Positions 42,620 to 51,747 of a stretch of DNA of 64,000 nucleotides are shown here, piece after piece. The DNA comes from an uncultured Clostridia bacterium. GTDB taxonomy: Bacteria > Bacillota > Clostridia > Christensenellales > CAG-917. The stretch covers positions 62,001-126,000 of the forward strand of contig CANQBO010000001.1 in assembly GCA_947589475.1 (NCBI GenBank), read 5' to 3'. Position numbers and translations under genes: made by a program. The notes beneath the pieces were generated by a model. That model saw nothing but the letters and a program-made list of their open reading frames with translations, was not told the DNA's origin and did not search any database. Within the stretch, counting starts at the first letter, position 1. Each line of letters starts with the position of its first letter.

Positions 42620-43117
42620 ATGGCTGAAGGGAAAGTGTACGAACTTAATGAAGAGCGGGCGGCAAAGGCGTACGACGCGCTTTTAAAATATCTTGCCGCT
42701 TCACCGCGCTCAGAAAAGGAGTGCAGGGAAAAACTGTACGAAAGGGGCTTTCACAAAAACGAGGTTGAGTACGCCATCGAAAGAGCGAAGAGCTACCGCT
42801 ATATCGACGACGAGGAGTATGTGCGCACGTTTTTGTCCTACTACGGCGACAGACTCGGGAAAAAGAAGCTTGTCTACAAGCTCACGCAGGAGAAGGGCAT
42901 AGACAAGGAGCTTGCGGAAAATCTTATCGATGACGCCATAAGCGATGAGCGGGAACTCGAAAAGTGCAGGGCAGAGGCGGAAAAGTATGTCCGCCAAAAG
43001 AAGATCGCGGACAAAAGCGGCGCGTCGAAGGTGTACGCGCACCTCATGCAAAAAGGCTATGACGGCTCCACGGTGAGCAGGGTGATGGCGACGCTTTTCG
43101 ACATTTTCGAGGAGTGA
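42620..43117 (+). CDS. recX: Regulatory protein RecX
   Basis: A 165-residue helical protein of three-helix repeats characteristic of RecX, which modulates RecA filaments. Typical segments are LLKYLAASPRSEKECREKL, then YIDDEEYVRTFLSYYGDRLGKKKLVYKL and the KYVRQKK region. I start at ATG 42620 behind GAGGGTGAAA; an upstream in-frame TTG at 42599 adds seven unlikely residues. recA itself is not in the window. Confidence 0.85.
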   Translation: MAEGKVYELNEERAAKAYDALLKYLAASPRSEKECREKLYERGFHKNEVEYAIERAKSYRYIDDEEYVRTFLSYYGDRLGKKKLVYKLTQEKGIDKELAENLIDDAISDERELEKCRAEAEKYVRQKKIADKSGASKVYAHLMQKGYDGSTVSRVMATLFDIFEE

Positions 43118-43237
43118 CAAATTTCGATGAACGCGCGTCTCGGACCGTGACGAATACGTTTTTGAGGCGCGCAACTTGAAAAACGCGAAAAAAAATAGTT
43201 GATTTATTAAATTTGTTAAATTTTCTTTTATTTTTTA

Positions 43238-43266
43238 TTGAAAGTTAATAAAATTTGCTGTAGAAT
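43238..43266 (+). promoter_or_regulatory. Promoter of the GPH transporter gene
   Basis: TTGAAA (43238-43243), 17-base spacer, TAGAAT (43261-43266) in a strongly AT-rich gap, about 50 bases before the start codon. Confidence 0.7.
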
Positions 43267-43318
43267 ATATATAAATACTGCTAGCTTGCGCTTTTTTGCG
43301 CCTGCAAAGGGAGATTTT

Positions 43319-45538
43319 ATGAGCGAAGAAAACAACAACCTGCCTCAGACTCCTATGTCTGAGACTCCCGTGACTGTGTCGGCAGACGGCACGGCGGCGG
43401 TGGCTCCGAAGAGAGGCTTTTGGCACAAGATCTTCGGTTCTACGCCGGGTGACGGAGAGATGCAACCCAAAGAGGGCTTGAGCTTCTCGATTTGCGGATT
43501 TGGTCAAAACCTCATCTGTACCATCGTCGGCTCCTACCTCACGGTCTTTATGACGGACGCAATCGGTTTCGGCGCAATCTCAGTCGCGCTTTTAATGCTG
43601 TTTGCGCGTATCTACGACGCGGCGAACGACCCGATCATGGGTTCCATCGTCGACCGTACTCGTACCCGTTGGGGCAAATGCCGTCCTTACCTCAAGTGGA
43701 TGGCGATACCCATCATGTTGATGACGATACTATGCTTTTTGCCATGGTATCCAAACAGCGCCGGCGGATTTGCGGCAGTCACCATCGTCTATTTGATTTG
43801 GGGTATGGTGTACACCGTCGCGGATGTTCCTTATTGGGGACTTTCCACTGCAATGTCCAACGATACATATCGCCGCGGCAACATGCTTACCGTCGCGCGT
43901 CTGTTCTGCACGCTGGGCGCAGGTCTTGTCACCATCATCGTCCCGATGATCACATCCAACTTGACGGCAAGCACGATGAATGTTACAAACGCAAGTCAGT
44001 CCGTAATCAACGCTATGGAAGGTCTGTTCAGAAATGCATACGGTGCGTATGGCATTGTGCCCGCAACAAATTTGAACGAATGGTTCCAAAATGTTGCAAA
44101 CGGAAGTGTCGCAGGTCTTCCCGCGGATACTTTTAATGGAGCTACATCGTGGGCGGCATATGTCAAAACGATAACAGATGTTCCCGCATGGTTTGCGGAT
44201 ATAAGCACAAAGCTTGTCGGGGAAGCGGCTGTTATCAATCCGTTGAAAGATGCATATACAAAAGCTGTTGCCGCTTTAATCGAGTTGAATTCAGAGGCGC
44301 CTATCGCACAGTTTACACAGGGTTTAGGTGAATGGATAAAAGATACTCAAACCGCAATTCCCGGTCTTTTCTCCGGAGCGGAGCTATATGAGGCGATTGC
44401 CATATCCAAAGCGGGCACTTCGCATGATTTGAAATACATCTACTTTGTTGCCGCTATAGTGTGTTGCGCCATAGCTCTCCCGCTGTTCTTCGTCGGATTC
44501 AAGAACACACAAGAGCGCAACCAGTCTCTTATCGACAATCCTCCCACTCTCGGACACAATCTCAAGTTGTTGTTCAAGAATAAGCCCCTCATGCTCATAG
44601 TGCTTTCGGGTATCGGCGGCGCGGCGAGAATGTTGTTCACCTACACTGGCGGTCTGTATTTTGCAAAGTATGTTATGGCAGACGTCGGATTTACGATAAT
44701 TCCCGGTGTATTTGAATTCAAGGGCGAAGCGCTTTACACCATTTTCACGATGGCGGTCGTTCCCGGCGGACTTATCGCGTCCCTGCTTGTGCCGTACTTC
44801 ACCAAGAAAGTCGGCAAGCGCAACACCTACATTTGGTCACATATTATCGGTGGAGTGGCGATGCTCATTGCATTCCTCGTGCCGTATATGTGCGGCGACC
44901 AAGGCAAATACACAAGCGCGGCTACTCTTGCATGCTTGATCGTTGCCCTTGTCATCGCGGGCATTCCGCAGGGCTTCGGCAACATCATCACATACGCAAT
45001 GATAGGCGACACCGTCGAATATCTCGAACTCACCACAGGCGAGAGAGCGGAGGGCATCTGCTTCGCAATGCAGACGCTCATCAACAAAGTAGGTATGGCG
45101 GTCGGCGCATTCGTCGGCGTGTTGGCATATGGTCTTGCAGATGTTGAGGCAGGTAACCCCGCGGCAATAAGCGGTCAAAGTAAGGATATAATGTGGATCA
45201 TCCTTATGTTGGTCGGTACGCTCAGCTTCTTCTTGACGGTCATCCCGCTCTTCTTCTACAAGTTCAACGAGAAGCAACAACAAGAGGCTGTCGCGGAGAT
45301 CAAGCGTCGTAAAGAAGAGGCGGCTAAGGCGGCAGGTGAGGAACTCGAAGCAAGCGAAACCGAACAGCTTGCCGAAGAAGGCTTCGCGCCCACGCTCGTA
45401 TTCCCCAACGAGGACAACGAGGCTGTGCCCGTCGAGACGGAGTCAACTCCAAAAGAGACGGAGCAGACCTCGGAGGAGACGGAACCGACTTCCGAGGAGA
45501 CCCCTCCGACCGAGTCGAAAGATGACGAGACCGAGTAA
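43319..45538 (+). CDS. GPH-family sugar/cation symporter with large insertion
   Basis: A 739-residue MFS transporter of the glycoside-pentoside-hexuronide family, shown by DPIMGSIVDRTRTRWGKCRPY (as DPIMGSIVDRTR plus TRWGKCRPY) and about twelve membrane segments. It probably imports a glycoside or oligosaccharide with Na+ or H+. Family members are near 450-500 residues; this one has about 150 extra residues (about 215-365) between transmembrane segments and an acidic Pro/Thr/Glu tail (about 675-739). I start at ATG 43319 behind AAAGGGAGA; an in-frame TTG at 43238 lies in the promoter. A MarR regulator follows. Confidence 0.88.
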   Translation: MSEENNNLPQTPMSETPVTVSADGTAAVAPKRGFWHKIFGSTPGDGEMQPKEGLSFSICGFGQNLICTIVGSYLTVFMTDAIGFGAISVALLMLFARIYDAANDPIMGSIVDRTRTRWGKCRPYLKWMAIPIMLMTILCFLPWYPNSAGGFAAVTIVYLIWGMVYTVADVPYWGLSTAMSNDTYRRGNMLTVARLFCTLGAGLVTIIVPMITSNLTASTMNVTNASQSVINAMEGLFRNAYGAYGIVPATNLNEWFQNVANGSVAGLPADTFNGATSWAAYVKTITDVPAWFADISTKLVGEAAVINPLKDAYTKAVAALIELNSEAPIAQFTQGLGEWIKDTQTAIPGLFSGAELYEAIAISKAGTSHDLKYIYFVAAIVCCAIALPLFFVGFKNTQERNQSLIDNPPTLGHNLKLLFKNKPLMLIVLSGIGGAARMLFTYTGGLYFAKYVMADVGFTIIPGVFEFKGEALYTIFTMAVVPGGLIASLLVPYFTKKVGKRNTYIWSHIIGGVAMLIAFLVPYMCGDQGKYTSAATLACLIVALVIAGIPQGFGNIITYAMIGDTVEYLELTTGERAEGICFAMQTLINKVGMAVGAFVGVLAYGLADVEAGNPAAISGQSKDIMWIILMLVGTLSFFLTVIPLFFYKFNEKQQQEAVAEIKRRKEEAAKAAGEELEASETEQLAEEGFAPTLVFPNEDNEAVPVETESTPKETEQTSEETEPTSEETPPTESKDDETE

Positions 45539-45567
45539 ACGCTCGAGAAAAAGTCGATAAAAGTATG

Positions 45568-45592
45568 TCCCCGCCCATTTTTTGGGCGGGGA
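45568..45592 (+). terminator. Terminator after the transporter gene
   Basis: TCCCCGCCCA and TGGGCGGGGA with a 5-base T loop; AATAAAATT follows. Confidence 0.75.
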
Positions 45593-45704
45593 ATAAAATT
45601 AAGACACACATATTTCAATATAGATACCTCATCTAGAAAGCAGTCAACGCGTGCAGTTATCTTTTTTGCAACATGGGTGGAATAAAAAAAGGAGCCGATT
45701 CAAA

Positions 45705-46151
45705 ATGAAAGAAATTTTGGATAAAGATTTGGGCATCGTTTCATTCTATCTTGTGGCGTTTAGAAAAATCAGCCGTGCGTATCAAGATTTTCAGCTTAAA
45801 GCATTGGACGGCTATGATCTGTCGCCGAATGAGATCATTGTGCTCAGCTCGCTTGACACCGTTACGACGGCGAGCCAGATAGCGTCGGATCACGACGTGT
45901 CAAAAGCACTGCTTTCGAGGAGCGTAAAGTTGCTCAAGGAGAAAGGATATATCACTTCTGCCATCTCCGAGCAGGACAAGCGCGAGCAGGACCTCTCTCT
46001 CACGGAGGAAGGTCGCGCGGTGGCGCGTATCATTGCGGAGACGAACCGCCGCTTTTTCAAAAAGGTCGTGCATGGCGTCGAGCAAAACACTCTCGACATC
46101 GTGACAATGATGCTCAAGGTGCTTATGGCAAACTTGAATATCGAGGGCTAG
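45705..46151 (+). CDS. MarR-family transcriptional regulator
   Basis: A 148-residue winged-helix protein. The DNA-binding part is LSPNEIIVLSSLDTVTTASQ, then IASDHDVSKALLSRSVKLLKEKGYI and the wing ISEQDKREQDLSLTEEGR (about 45-110), flanked by dimerisation helices. I start at ATG 45705 behind AAAGGAGC rather than the in-frame upstream codon at 45651. One base separates it from the following peptidase-like gene, so the two form an operon. It may regulate the neighbouring transporter; the ligand is unknown. Confidence 0.9.
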   Translation: MKEILDKDLGIVSFYLVAFRKISRAYQDFQLKALDGYDLSPNEIIVLSSLDTVTTASQIASDHDVSKALLSRSVKLLKEKGYITSAISEQDKREQDLSLTEEGRAVARIIAETNRRFFKKVVHGVEQNTLDIVTMMLKVLMANLNIEG

Positions 46152-46152
46152 T

Positions 46153-47406
46153 ATGAGGCTTTTTAAACTTCCGTCTCATCCCGAAACCGTCGCCTCGCAA
46201 GTCGCGGGCGACATTAAACATATATGCGAACATTTCGACGCGCGTTGTGCCGGCTCGCAAGGAGAGCGGGACGCGGCGGAGTTTTTGGCGACAAAGCTTT
46301 TTAAGAGCACGGATGACGTGCGGCTTGAACATTTCATCGTGCATCCCCGCGCATATTTAGGGTGGATAGAACTTACGGCGAGCTGTCTTTTGCTCGCCTT
46401 TGCCGCTTATTTCTTTTCTGCGCTCGTATCGCTCATGCTGATTTTGTTTGGCATGATACCTTTATTTGCCGAGTTTTTGTTTAAAAAACGCATGTGCGAT
46501 CCGCTGTTCAAACAGGAAACGTCCGAAAACGTCTATGCCGTGAAGCATTGCTCGGGCGAGGTCAAGCGGCGTATTGTGTTTGTTTCCCACTATGACGCGG
46601 GCAACGACCTGCGCCTTAAGCGCATATTCGGCGCGGCGGCGTTCGGATTTATTGTAGCGCTCGGAATTGTCGGCGCAATTTATCTCTTTGTCATAAACGT
46701 CGTCAGGTGGGCGTTTGTCGGCGGCTTAGGCACGGCAATAGCGGACGGAGCTATGCTCATCGCGGGGCTTGTGGGGATAATATTTGTCATTCCGTGGGGC
46801 GCGGCATACTTTTTCGTGGACAGAAAAAAGGCGACGGACGGCGCAAACGACGGGTTGAGCGGCGCGGTCACGGCTGTATACGCCCTGAACGCGCTTAAGG
46901 ACGTCGAGCTTGAAAATACCGAGGTCGCCGTACTGCTTACGGGAAGCGGCGCGGTCGGAATGCGCGGCGCGATGGCGTTTTGTGACGCGCGTAAGAATGA
47001 GTTTTCGGACGAAACGGTGTTTGTAGCCGTCGATATTTTGCAAGACTGCAACAATTTTGCCGTAAACAAAGGCGAAGCTTGCGGCTTTGTCAAGAGCGAC
47101 GCACGCGCTGTCGAAATGGTCCTCAACGCGGCGAAAATCGCGGGGATAGAGTGCCTAAGCCGTACAGCGATATTCTCAAGCACTCAAAGCGAAACGTTTG
47201 CCTCGGCGGGTCTAAGAAGCGTAGGCATTGTTGCCGCGGACAAACAGATGGCTAAGATGTGCCATACGTGCAAAGACTCCCGCGACGATCTATCCGAGGA
47301 GTGTATCGCAAAAGGCTATGTCCTCGCGCTTCAACTGATCGCCGACTGCGACGGCGAGGTAAAATTCGAGTTCGCAAACGAGGACGGCCAGACTTCCGCA
47401 AATTGA
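46153..47406 (+). CDS. M28-like membrane peptidase homologue, degenerate active site
   Basis: A 417-residue protein. The M28 aminopeptidase fold is visible in FVSHYDAG (HxD), DGANDGLSG (bridging Asp), VAVDILQD and MCHTCKDSRDD (final His). The usual Glu-Glu general base motif before the GxxG loop is replaced by LLTGSGAVGMRG, near residue 263. Two membrane-segment pairs interrupt the fold: about 75-115 and 155-220. It could be an inactive or specialised peptidase with a membrane anchor. It lies in an operon with the MarR gene. Confidence 0.7.
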   Translation: MRLFKLPSHPETVASQVAGDIKHICEHFDARCAGSQGERDAAEFLATKLFKSTDDVRLEHFIVHPRAYLGWIELTASCLLLAFAAYFFSALVSLMLILFGMIPLFAEFLFKKRMCDPLFKQETSENVYAVKHCSGEVKRRIVFVSHYDAGNDLRLKRIFGAAAFGFIVALGIVGAIYLFVINVVRWAFVGGLGTAIADGAMLIAGLVGIIFVIPWGAAYFFVDRKKATDGANDGLSGAVTAVYALNALKDVELENTEVAVLLTGSGAVGMRGAMAFCDARKNEFSDETVFVAVDILQDCNNFAVNKGEACGFVKSDARAVEMVLNAAKIAGIECLSRTAIFSSTQSETFASAGLRSVGIVAADKQMAKMCHTCKDSRDDLSEECIAKGYVLALQLIADCDGEVKFEFANEDGQTSAN

Positions 47407-47568
47407 TATTTTAAAAATTTTTTTGAAATCCTATAATAACAAATCGTCTTGACTTCGTGCGCGCCGACTTTTTCATTGCTTTAAATCGCCTTTTGAGACC
47501 GCCTAATATTAAATATACATATACTATACTGTGTCTGTTTATAATTTTCAAAAAGGAGCGCTATACGA

Positions 47569-47597
47569 TTGACAAAACCAAAAGAATTAGATAAAAT
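47569..47597 (+). promoter_or_regulatory. Promoter of adhE
   Basis: TTGACA (47569-47574), 17-base spacer, TAAAAT (47592-47597), about 58 bases before the adhE start. No clear Rex palindrome is seen around it. Confidence 0.75.
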
Positions 47598-47654
47598 AAT
47601 ATCAATATATTTTTATCAATAAAAATATAGCGAAATAATTTGGGAGATTGAATT

Positions 47655-50258
47655 ATGGAAAACAATGTTGAGATCATCAACAGCGAGGACAGTCTGAAAA
47701 GGTTGCTCGGCCGCGTCAGGGAAGCGCAGAGGATCTTCGCCACGTACACTCAGGAGCAGGTGGACAAGATTTTCTTCGAGGCGGCGATGGCGGCAAACAA
47801 ACAGCGTATCCCGCTTGCAAAGATGGCTGTCGAAGAGACGGGCATGGGCGTCGTCGAGGACAAGGTCATCAAAAACCACTATGCGTCCGAGTATATTTAC
47901 AACGCATATCGCGACGTCAAGACCTGCGGCGTGATAGAGCGCGATACGGCATACGGCATCACCAAAATTGCGGAACCCGTCGGCGTGTTGGCGGCAGTCG
48001 TGCCCACTACAAACCCGACTTCCACGGCGATATTCAAGGCATTGCTTGCCTTAAAGACAAGAAACGGCATTGTATTCTCGCCCCATCCGCGCGCGAAGAA
48101 GTGCACCATTGCGGCGGCGAAAGTCGTGCTTGACGCGGCTGTCAAGGCGGGCGCTCCCGAGGGCATAATCGCGTGGGTGGACGAGCCTACGGTCCCGCTA
48201 AGCGCGTTGCTCATGCGCGAGGCGGATCTCATCCTCGCGACGGGCGGCCCCGGCATGGTACGTTCGGCATATTCCAGCGGCAAGCCCGCGGTCGGCGTCG
48301 GAGCGGGCAACACTCCCGCGATCGTGGACGACACGGCGGACATCGTGCTTGCGGCTTCTTCCATTATACACTCTAAGACTTTCGACAACGGCATGATCTG
48401 CGCAAGCGAGCAGTCCGTCATAGTGCTCAAGGGCGTGTATGAAGCTTTCAAAAAGGAAATGAAGGCGAGAGGCGCGTATTTTTTGAATGCCGAGGAAACG
48501 GACAAAGTTCGCAAGACCATAATCATCAACGGCGCGTTGAACGCGAAGATCGTCGGACAGAGCGCATGCACTATTGCAAAACTCAGCGGTTTCGAGGCTC
48601 CCGAAGGCACAAAAGTGCTTGTAGGCGAGGTGGAAAGCGTGGAGCTAAGCGAAGAGTTCGCGCACGAAAAACTCTCTCCCGTGCTTGCTATGTACAAGGC
48701 GAAGGACTTTGATGACGCCGTCGCAAAGGCGGAGAAGCTCATCGAGGACGGCGGTCTCGGACACACGTCCACCATTTATATAAATACTCTCACCGAGCGC
48801 GACAAGCTTGAGAAATGGGAAGCGGCAATGAAGACATGCCGTATGCTGATCAATACTCCGTCCTCGCAGGGCGGCATCGGCGACATCTACAACTTCAAGC
48901 TTACGCCCTCCCTCACATTGGGTTGCGGCAGCTGGGGCGGAAACAGCGTCAGCGAAAACGTCGGGGTCAAACACCTCATCAACATAAAAACGGTTGCGGA
49001 AAGGAGAGAGAATATGCTGTGGTTCAGAGCACCTCAGAAGGTATATTTCAAAAAAGGCTGTCTGCCTGTCGCTCTCAATGAGCTTGGCAATGTTTACGGA
49101 AAGAAGAAGGCTTTCATCGTCACGGACACCTTCCTATATCAAAACGGCTACACAAAGCCCATCACGGACAAGCTTGACGAGCTTGGCATAACGCATACGA
49201 CATTCTTCAACGTCGCGCCCGATCCCACGCTCGCATGCGCGAAAGAGGGCACTGCGGCGATGCGCGCTTTCGGTCCCGACACCATAATCGCCATAGGCGG
49301 CGGCTCCGCAATGGACGCGGGCAAGATCATGTGGGTGATGTACGAGCATCCCGAAGTCGATTTTCTCGACCTCGCCATGCGCTTTATGGACATAAGAAAG
49401 AGGGTGTACACCTTCCCGAAGATGGGCGAAAAGGCGACGTTTATCGCAATTCCGACTTCGGCGGGCACGGGCAGCGAGGTCACTCCGTTTGCGGTCATAA
49501 CGGACGAGAAGAGCGGAGTAAAATATCCTCTTGCGGACTATGAACTTATGCCCAACATCGCCATAATCGACGCGGACATGATGATGAACGCGCCCAAAGG
49601 TCTGACGGCGGCGAGCGGTATTGACGCTGTCACGCACGCGCTCGAGGCGTACGCTTCCATGATGGCGACGGACTTTACGGACGGACTTGCATTGCGCTCG
49701 CTCAAGATGATATTCGAGTTTTTGCCCAGAGCCTATGACAACGGCCCCAACGACGCCATCGCAAGAGAGAAGATGGGACATGCCGCGACTATGGCGGGCA
49801 TGGCGTTTGCAAATGCATTCCTTGGCGTATGCCACTCCATGGCGCACAAGTTGGGCGCATTCCATCACTTGCCGCACGGCGTCGCAAACGCGCTTATGAT
49901 CGACGAAGTGTTGCGCTTCAACGCCGAGGAGTGCCCCGCAAAGATGGGCACCTTCCCGCAGTACGACCACCCGCACACCCTCGCAAGATATGCCGAAGTC
50001 GCGGACTATCTCGGAATAAAGGGCAAGACGGACGGCGAGAAGCTTGAAAATCTCATCAAGGAAATCGACAAGCTAAAGGCGAGAGTAGGCATAAAGCGCA
50101 CGATCAAGGACTACGGCGTAGACGAGAAGTATTTCCTCGACACCCTCGACGAGATGGTGGAGCAAGCCTTCGACGATCAGTGCACGGGCGCAAATCCGCG
50201 TTATCCGCTCATGAGCGAAATAAAACAAATGTATTTGAACGCCTACTATGGCAAATAA
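47655..50258 (+). CDS. adhE: Bifunctional aldehyde/alcohol dehydrogenase AdhE
   Basis: An 867-residue fermentative enzyme that reduces acetyl-CoA to acetaldehyde and then ethanol, regenerating NAD+. The N-terminal aldehyde dehydrogenase half carries the catalytic Cys in NGMICASEQS (C249). The C-terminal iron-dependent alcohol dehydrogenase half has GGGSAMDAGK, AGTGSEVTPF, and the metal-binding histidine region CHSMAHKLGAFHHLPHG. Full-length AdhE is near 870 residues, so it is complete. It is preceded by a strong promoter and followed after 9 bases by a kinase-like gene. Confidence 0.96.
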   Translation: MENNVEIINSEDSLKRLLGRVREAQRIFATYTQEQVDKIFFEAAMAANKQRIPLAKMAVEETGMGVVEDKVIKNHYASEYIYNAYRDVKTCGVIERDTAYGITKIAEPVGVLAAVVPTTNPTSTAIFKALLALKTRNGIVFSPHPRAKKCTIAAAKVVLDAAVKAGAPEGIIAWVDEPTVPLSALLMREADLILATGGPGMVRSAYSSGKPAVGVGAGNTPAIVDDTADIVLAASSIIHSKTFDNGMICASEQSVIVLKGVYEAFKKEMKARGAYFLNAEETDKVRKTIIINGALNAKIVGQSACTIAKLSGFEAPEGTKVLVGEVESVELSEEFAHEKLSPVLAMYKAKDFDDAVAKAEKLIEDGGLGHTSTIYINTLTERDKLEKWEAAMKTCRMLINTPSSQGGIGDIYNFKLTPSLTLGCGSWGGNSVSENVGVKHLINIKTVAERRENMLWFRAPQKVYFKKGCLPVALNELGNVYGKKKAFIVTDTFLYQNGYTKPITDKLDELGITHTTFFNVAPDPTLACAKEGTAAMRAFGPDTIIAIGGGSAMDAGKIMWVMYEHPEVDFLDLAMRFMDIRKRVYTFPKMGEKATFIAIPTSAGTGSEVTPFAVITDEKSGVKYPLADYELMPNIAIIDADMMMNAPKGLTAASGIDAVTHALEAYASMMATDFTDGLALRSLKMIFEFLPRAYDNGPNDAIAREKMGHAATMAGMAFANAFLGVCHSMAHKLGAFHHLPHGVANALMIDEVLRFNAEECPAKMGTFPQYDHPHTLARYAEVADYLGIKGKTDGEKLENLIKEIDKLKARVGIKRTIKDYGVDEKYFLDTLDEMVEQAFDDQCTGANPRYPLMSEIKQMYLNAYYGK

Positions 50259-50267
50259 GGAGGAATT

Positions 50268-51017
50268 ATGAGCACAGAAAAGATCATTGCGTCCAGACCC
50301 GACAAAAAGATATATGTCGAGGACGGCAAAGTCATCAAACTGTTTGACGAGAACTATTCCAAATCCGACATCCTCAACGAGGCGCTCAATCAAGCGCGCG
50401 TAGAGGAAACGGGCATAAAGGCTCCGCACATCCTCGAAGTCAAAAAGATAGACGGCAAGTGGGCTATCATAATGGAGTATATCCCCGGCAAGACGCTTGC
50501 TCAGCTCATGCAGGAAGAACCCGAAAAAGAGGATGAGTATCTTGAAAAATTCGTAGAACTTCAAATGTATGTGCATACATTCCGTTCGCCGCTCCTCAAC
50601 AAACTCCGCGACAAGATGGACAGAAAGATCGAGCAGACCGAGCTTGACAGCGCGACCAAATTCGAGCTTCACACAAGGCTTAGCGGCATGATGCCTCGCA
50701 CAAAGGTGTGTCACGGCGATTTCAATCCCAGCAACATCATCGTCACCCCCGACGGCGAGTATTACATCGTAGATTGGGCGCACGTCACGCAGGGCAACGC
50801 GGGCGCGGACGTCGCAAGGACATATCTGCTGTTCGTGCTTGCGGGCAAGCAGGAGTTTGCAGAGAAGTATGTTGATCTCTTCTGCAAGAAGAGCGGAATG
50901 CTTCGCAAGTACATTCAGGCGTGGTTGCCCATAGTCGCCGCGTCGCAGTCCGTGAAAGGCAAGCCCGAGGAGAGGGAGACCCTCATACAGTGGGCGAGCG
51001 TGGCGGAATACATTTAA
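50268..51017 (+). CDS. Aminoglycoside phosphotransferase/choline kinase-like protein
   Basis: A 249-residue small-molecule kinase fold. The catalytic loop is VCHGDFNPSNIIV (HGDxxxxN), followed by the metal-binding Asp in YYIVDWAHVTQGN. The N-terminal lobe (IMEYIPGKTLAQLM) is the hinge region. Substrate unknown: such chromosomal members phosphorylate choline, sugars or other metabolites, and resistance cannot be inferred. It follows adhE by 9 bases with AAGGAGG, so it is probably co-transcribed with it. A terminator follows. Confidence 0.8.
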   Translation: MSTEKIIASRPDKKIYVEDGKVIKLFDENYSKSDILNEALNQARVEETGIKAPHILEVKKIDGKWAIIMEYIPGKTLAQLMQEEPEKEDEYLEKFVELQMYVHTFRSPLLNKLRDKMDRKIEQTELDSATKFELHTRLSGMMPRTKVCHGDFNPSNIIVTPDGEYYIVDWAHVTQGNAGADVARTYLLFVLAGKQEFAEKYVDLFCKKSGMLRKYIQAWLPIVAASQSVKGKPEERETLIQWASVAEYI

Positions 51018-51050
51018 ACCGCTTAAAATGTGACGATAAGCTTAAAAATT

Positions 51051-51083
51051 GCGCCGAGTGAGACCTCTCATTCGGCGCTTTAA
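51051..51083 (+). terminator. Terminator after the kinase-like gene
   Basis: GCGCCGA and TCGGCGC with an inner TGAG/CTCA pair, followed by TTTAAT. Confidence 0.75.
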
Positions 51084-51224
51084 TATATTAAATTCCACCC
51101 CATTCACATCTTTTGCGAGATATGTGGTCATTAAATTATATCGTGTGAATAAAAAACTTGCGGGAGTATATGACGGCAGGCAAAGCGCAAATAACAGCGG
51201 GGCGAAGAGTAACGGGGGTAGGGT

Positions 51225-51575
51225 TCAAGTCTCGAAAAAGCCGAGCGATATGAGCAACGCTTCGTTTACGCGCGCCATGAGGTTGAGGGGAAGTTCGCCT
51301 ATCTTTTCCTTGAGACGGCGCTTGTCGAGAGTGCGTATCTGCTCAAGCAACACAACAGATGTTTTGGGCAGTCCGAACGCGCCCGCGGGCAGGGCGATGT
51401 GCGTCGGAAGCTTCGCTTTGTCAAGCTGAGACGTTATCGCGGCGGCAATTACAGTGGGAGAGTAGCGGTTGCCGACATTGTTCTGCACTATGAGTATGGG
51501 GCGCACTCCCCCTTGCTCGCTTCCCACTACAGGGCTTAGGTCCGCATAATATAAGTCTCCGCGTTTCACTTCCAT
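51225..51575 (-). CDS. MazF/EndoA-family endoribonuclease toxin
   Basis: A 116-residue PemK/MazF protein on the minus strand. It has the family signature [19 protein letters not shown] followed by [11 protein letters not shown], then [25 protein letters not shown], with conserved Arg and Thr residues of the sequence-specific mRNA endonuclease. In most Firmicutes the antitoxin EndoAI lies just upstream, often after alr. Here the upstream gap is only about 170 bases, shared with the divergent ddh, with no room for a normal antitoxin, and alr is about 9 kb away. Confidence 0.9.
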   Translation of the reverse strand: MEVKRGDLYYADLSPVVGSEQGGVRPILIVQNNVGNRYSPTVIAAAITSQLDKAKLPTHIALPAGAFGLPKTSVVLLEQIRTLDKRRLKEKIGELPLNLMARVNEALLISLGFFET

Positions 51576-51711
51576 AAGTCGATTATTGCCAAAACTCCGA
51601 ATATTATCCCTTTCACTCTATGAGACGGCGACGATAGGTGTGAAAATGCAAAATAATGCAAACGTCGTGAGTTTTGTAAATAAAACTCGATGATTTTCGC
51701 ATGGAAAACAT

Positions 51712-51741
51712 ATGTCAAACCCGTCCCTAAGCGCATAAAAT
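51712..51741 (+). promoter_or_regulatory. Promoter-like sequence directly before ddh
   Basis: ATGTCA (51712-51717), 18-base spacer, TAAAAT (51736-51741). The -10 ends six bases before the ddh ATG, and no Shine-Dalgarno is present, so a leaderless mRNA is possible. Confidence 0.5.
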
Positions 51742-51747
51742 GACGGT

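Noticed and set aside
47569..47622. 17-codon TTG-started leader peptide before adhE
   Set aside because: AAGGAG is suitably placed, but the TTG is itself the -35 TTGACA box of a good promoter, so it would not be transcribed from that promoter.
50268..51017. Antibiotic resistance gene
   Set aside because: The APH-like kinase fold is shared by many metabolic kinases; context with adhE gives no support for aminoglycoside resistance.
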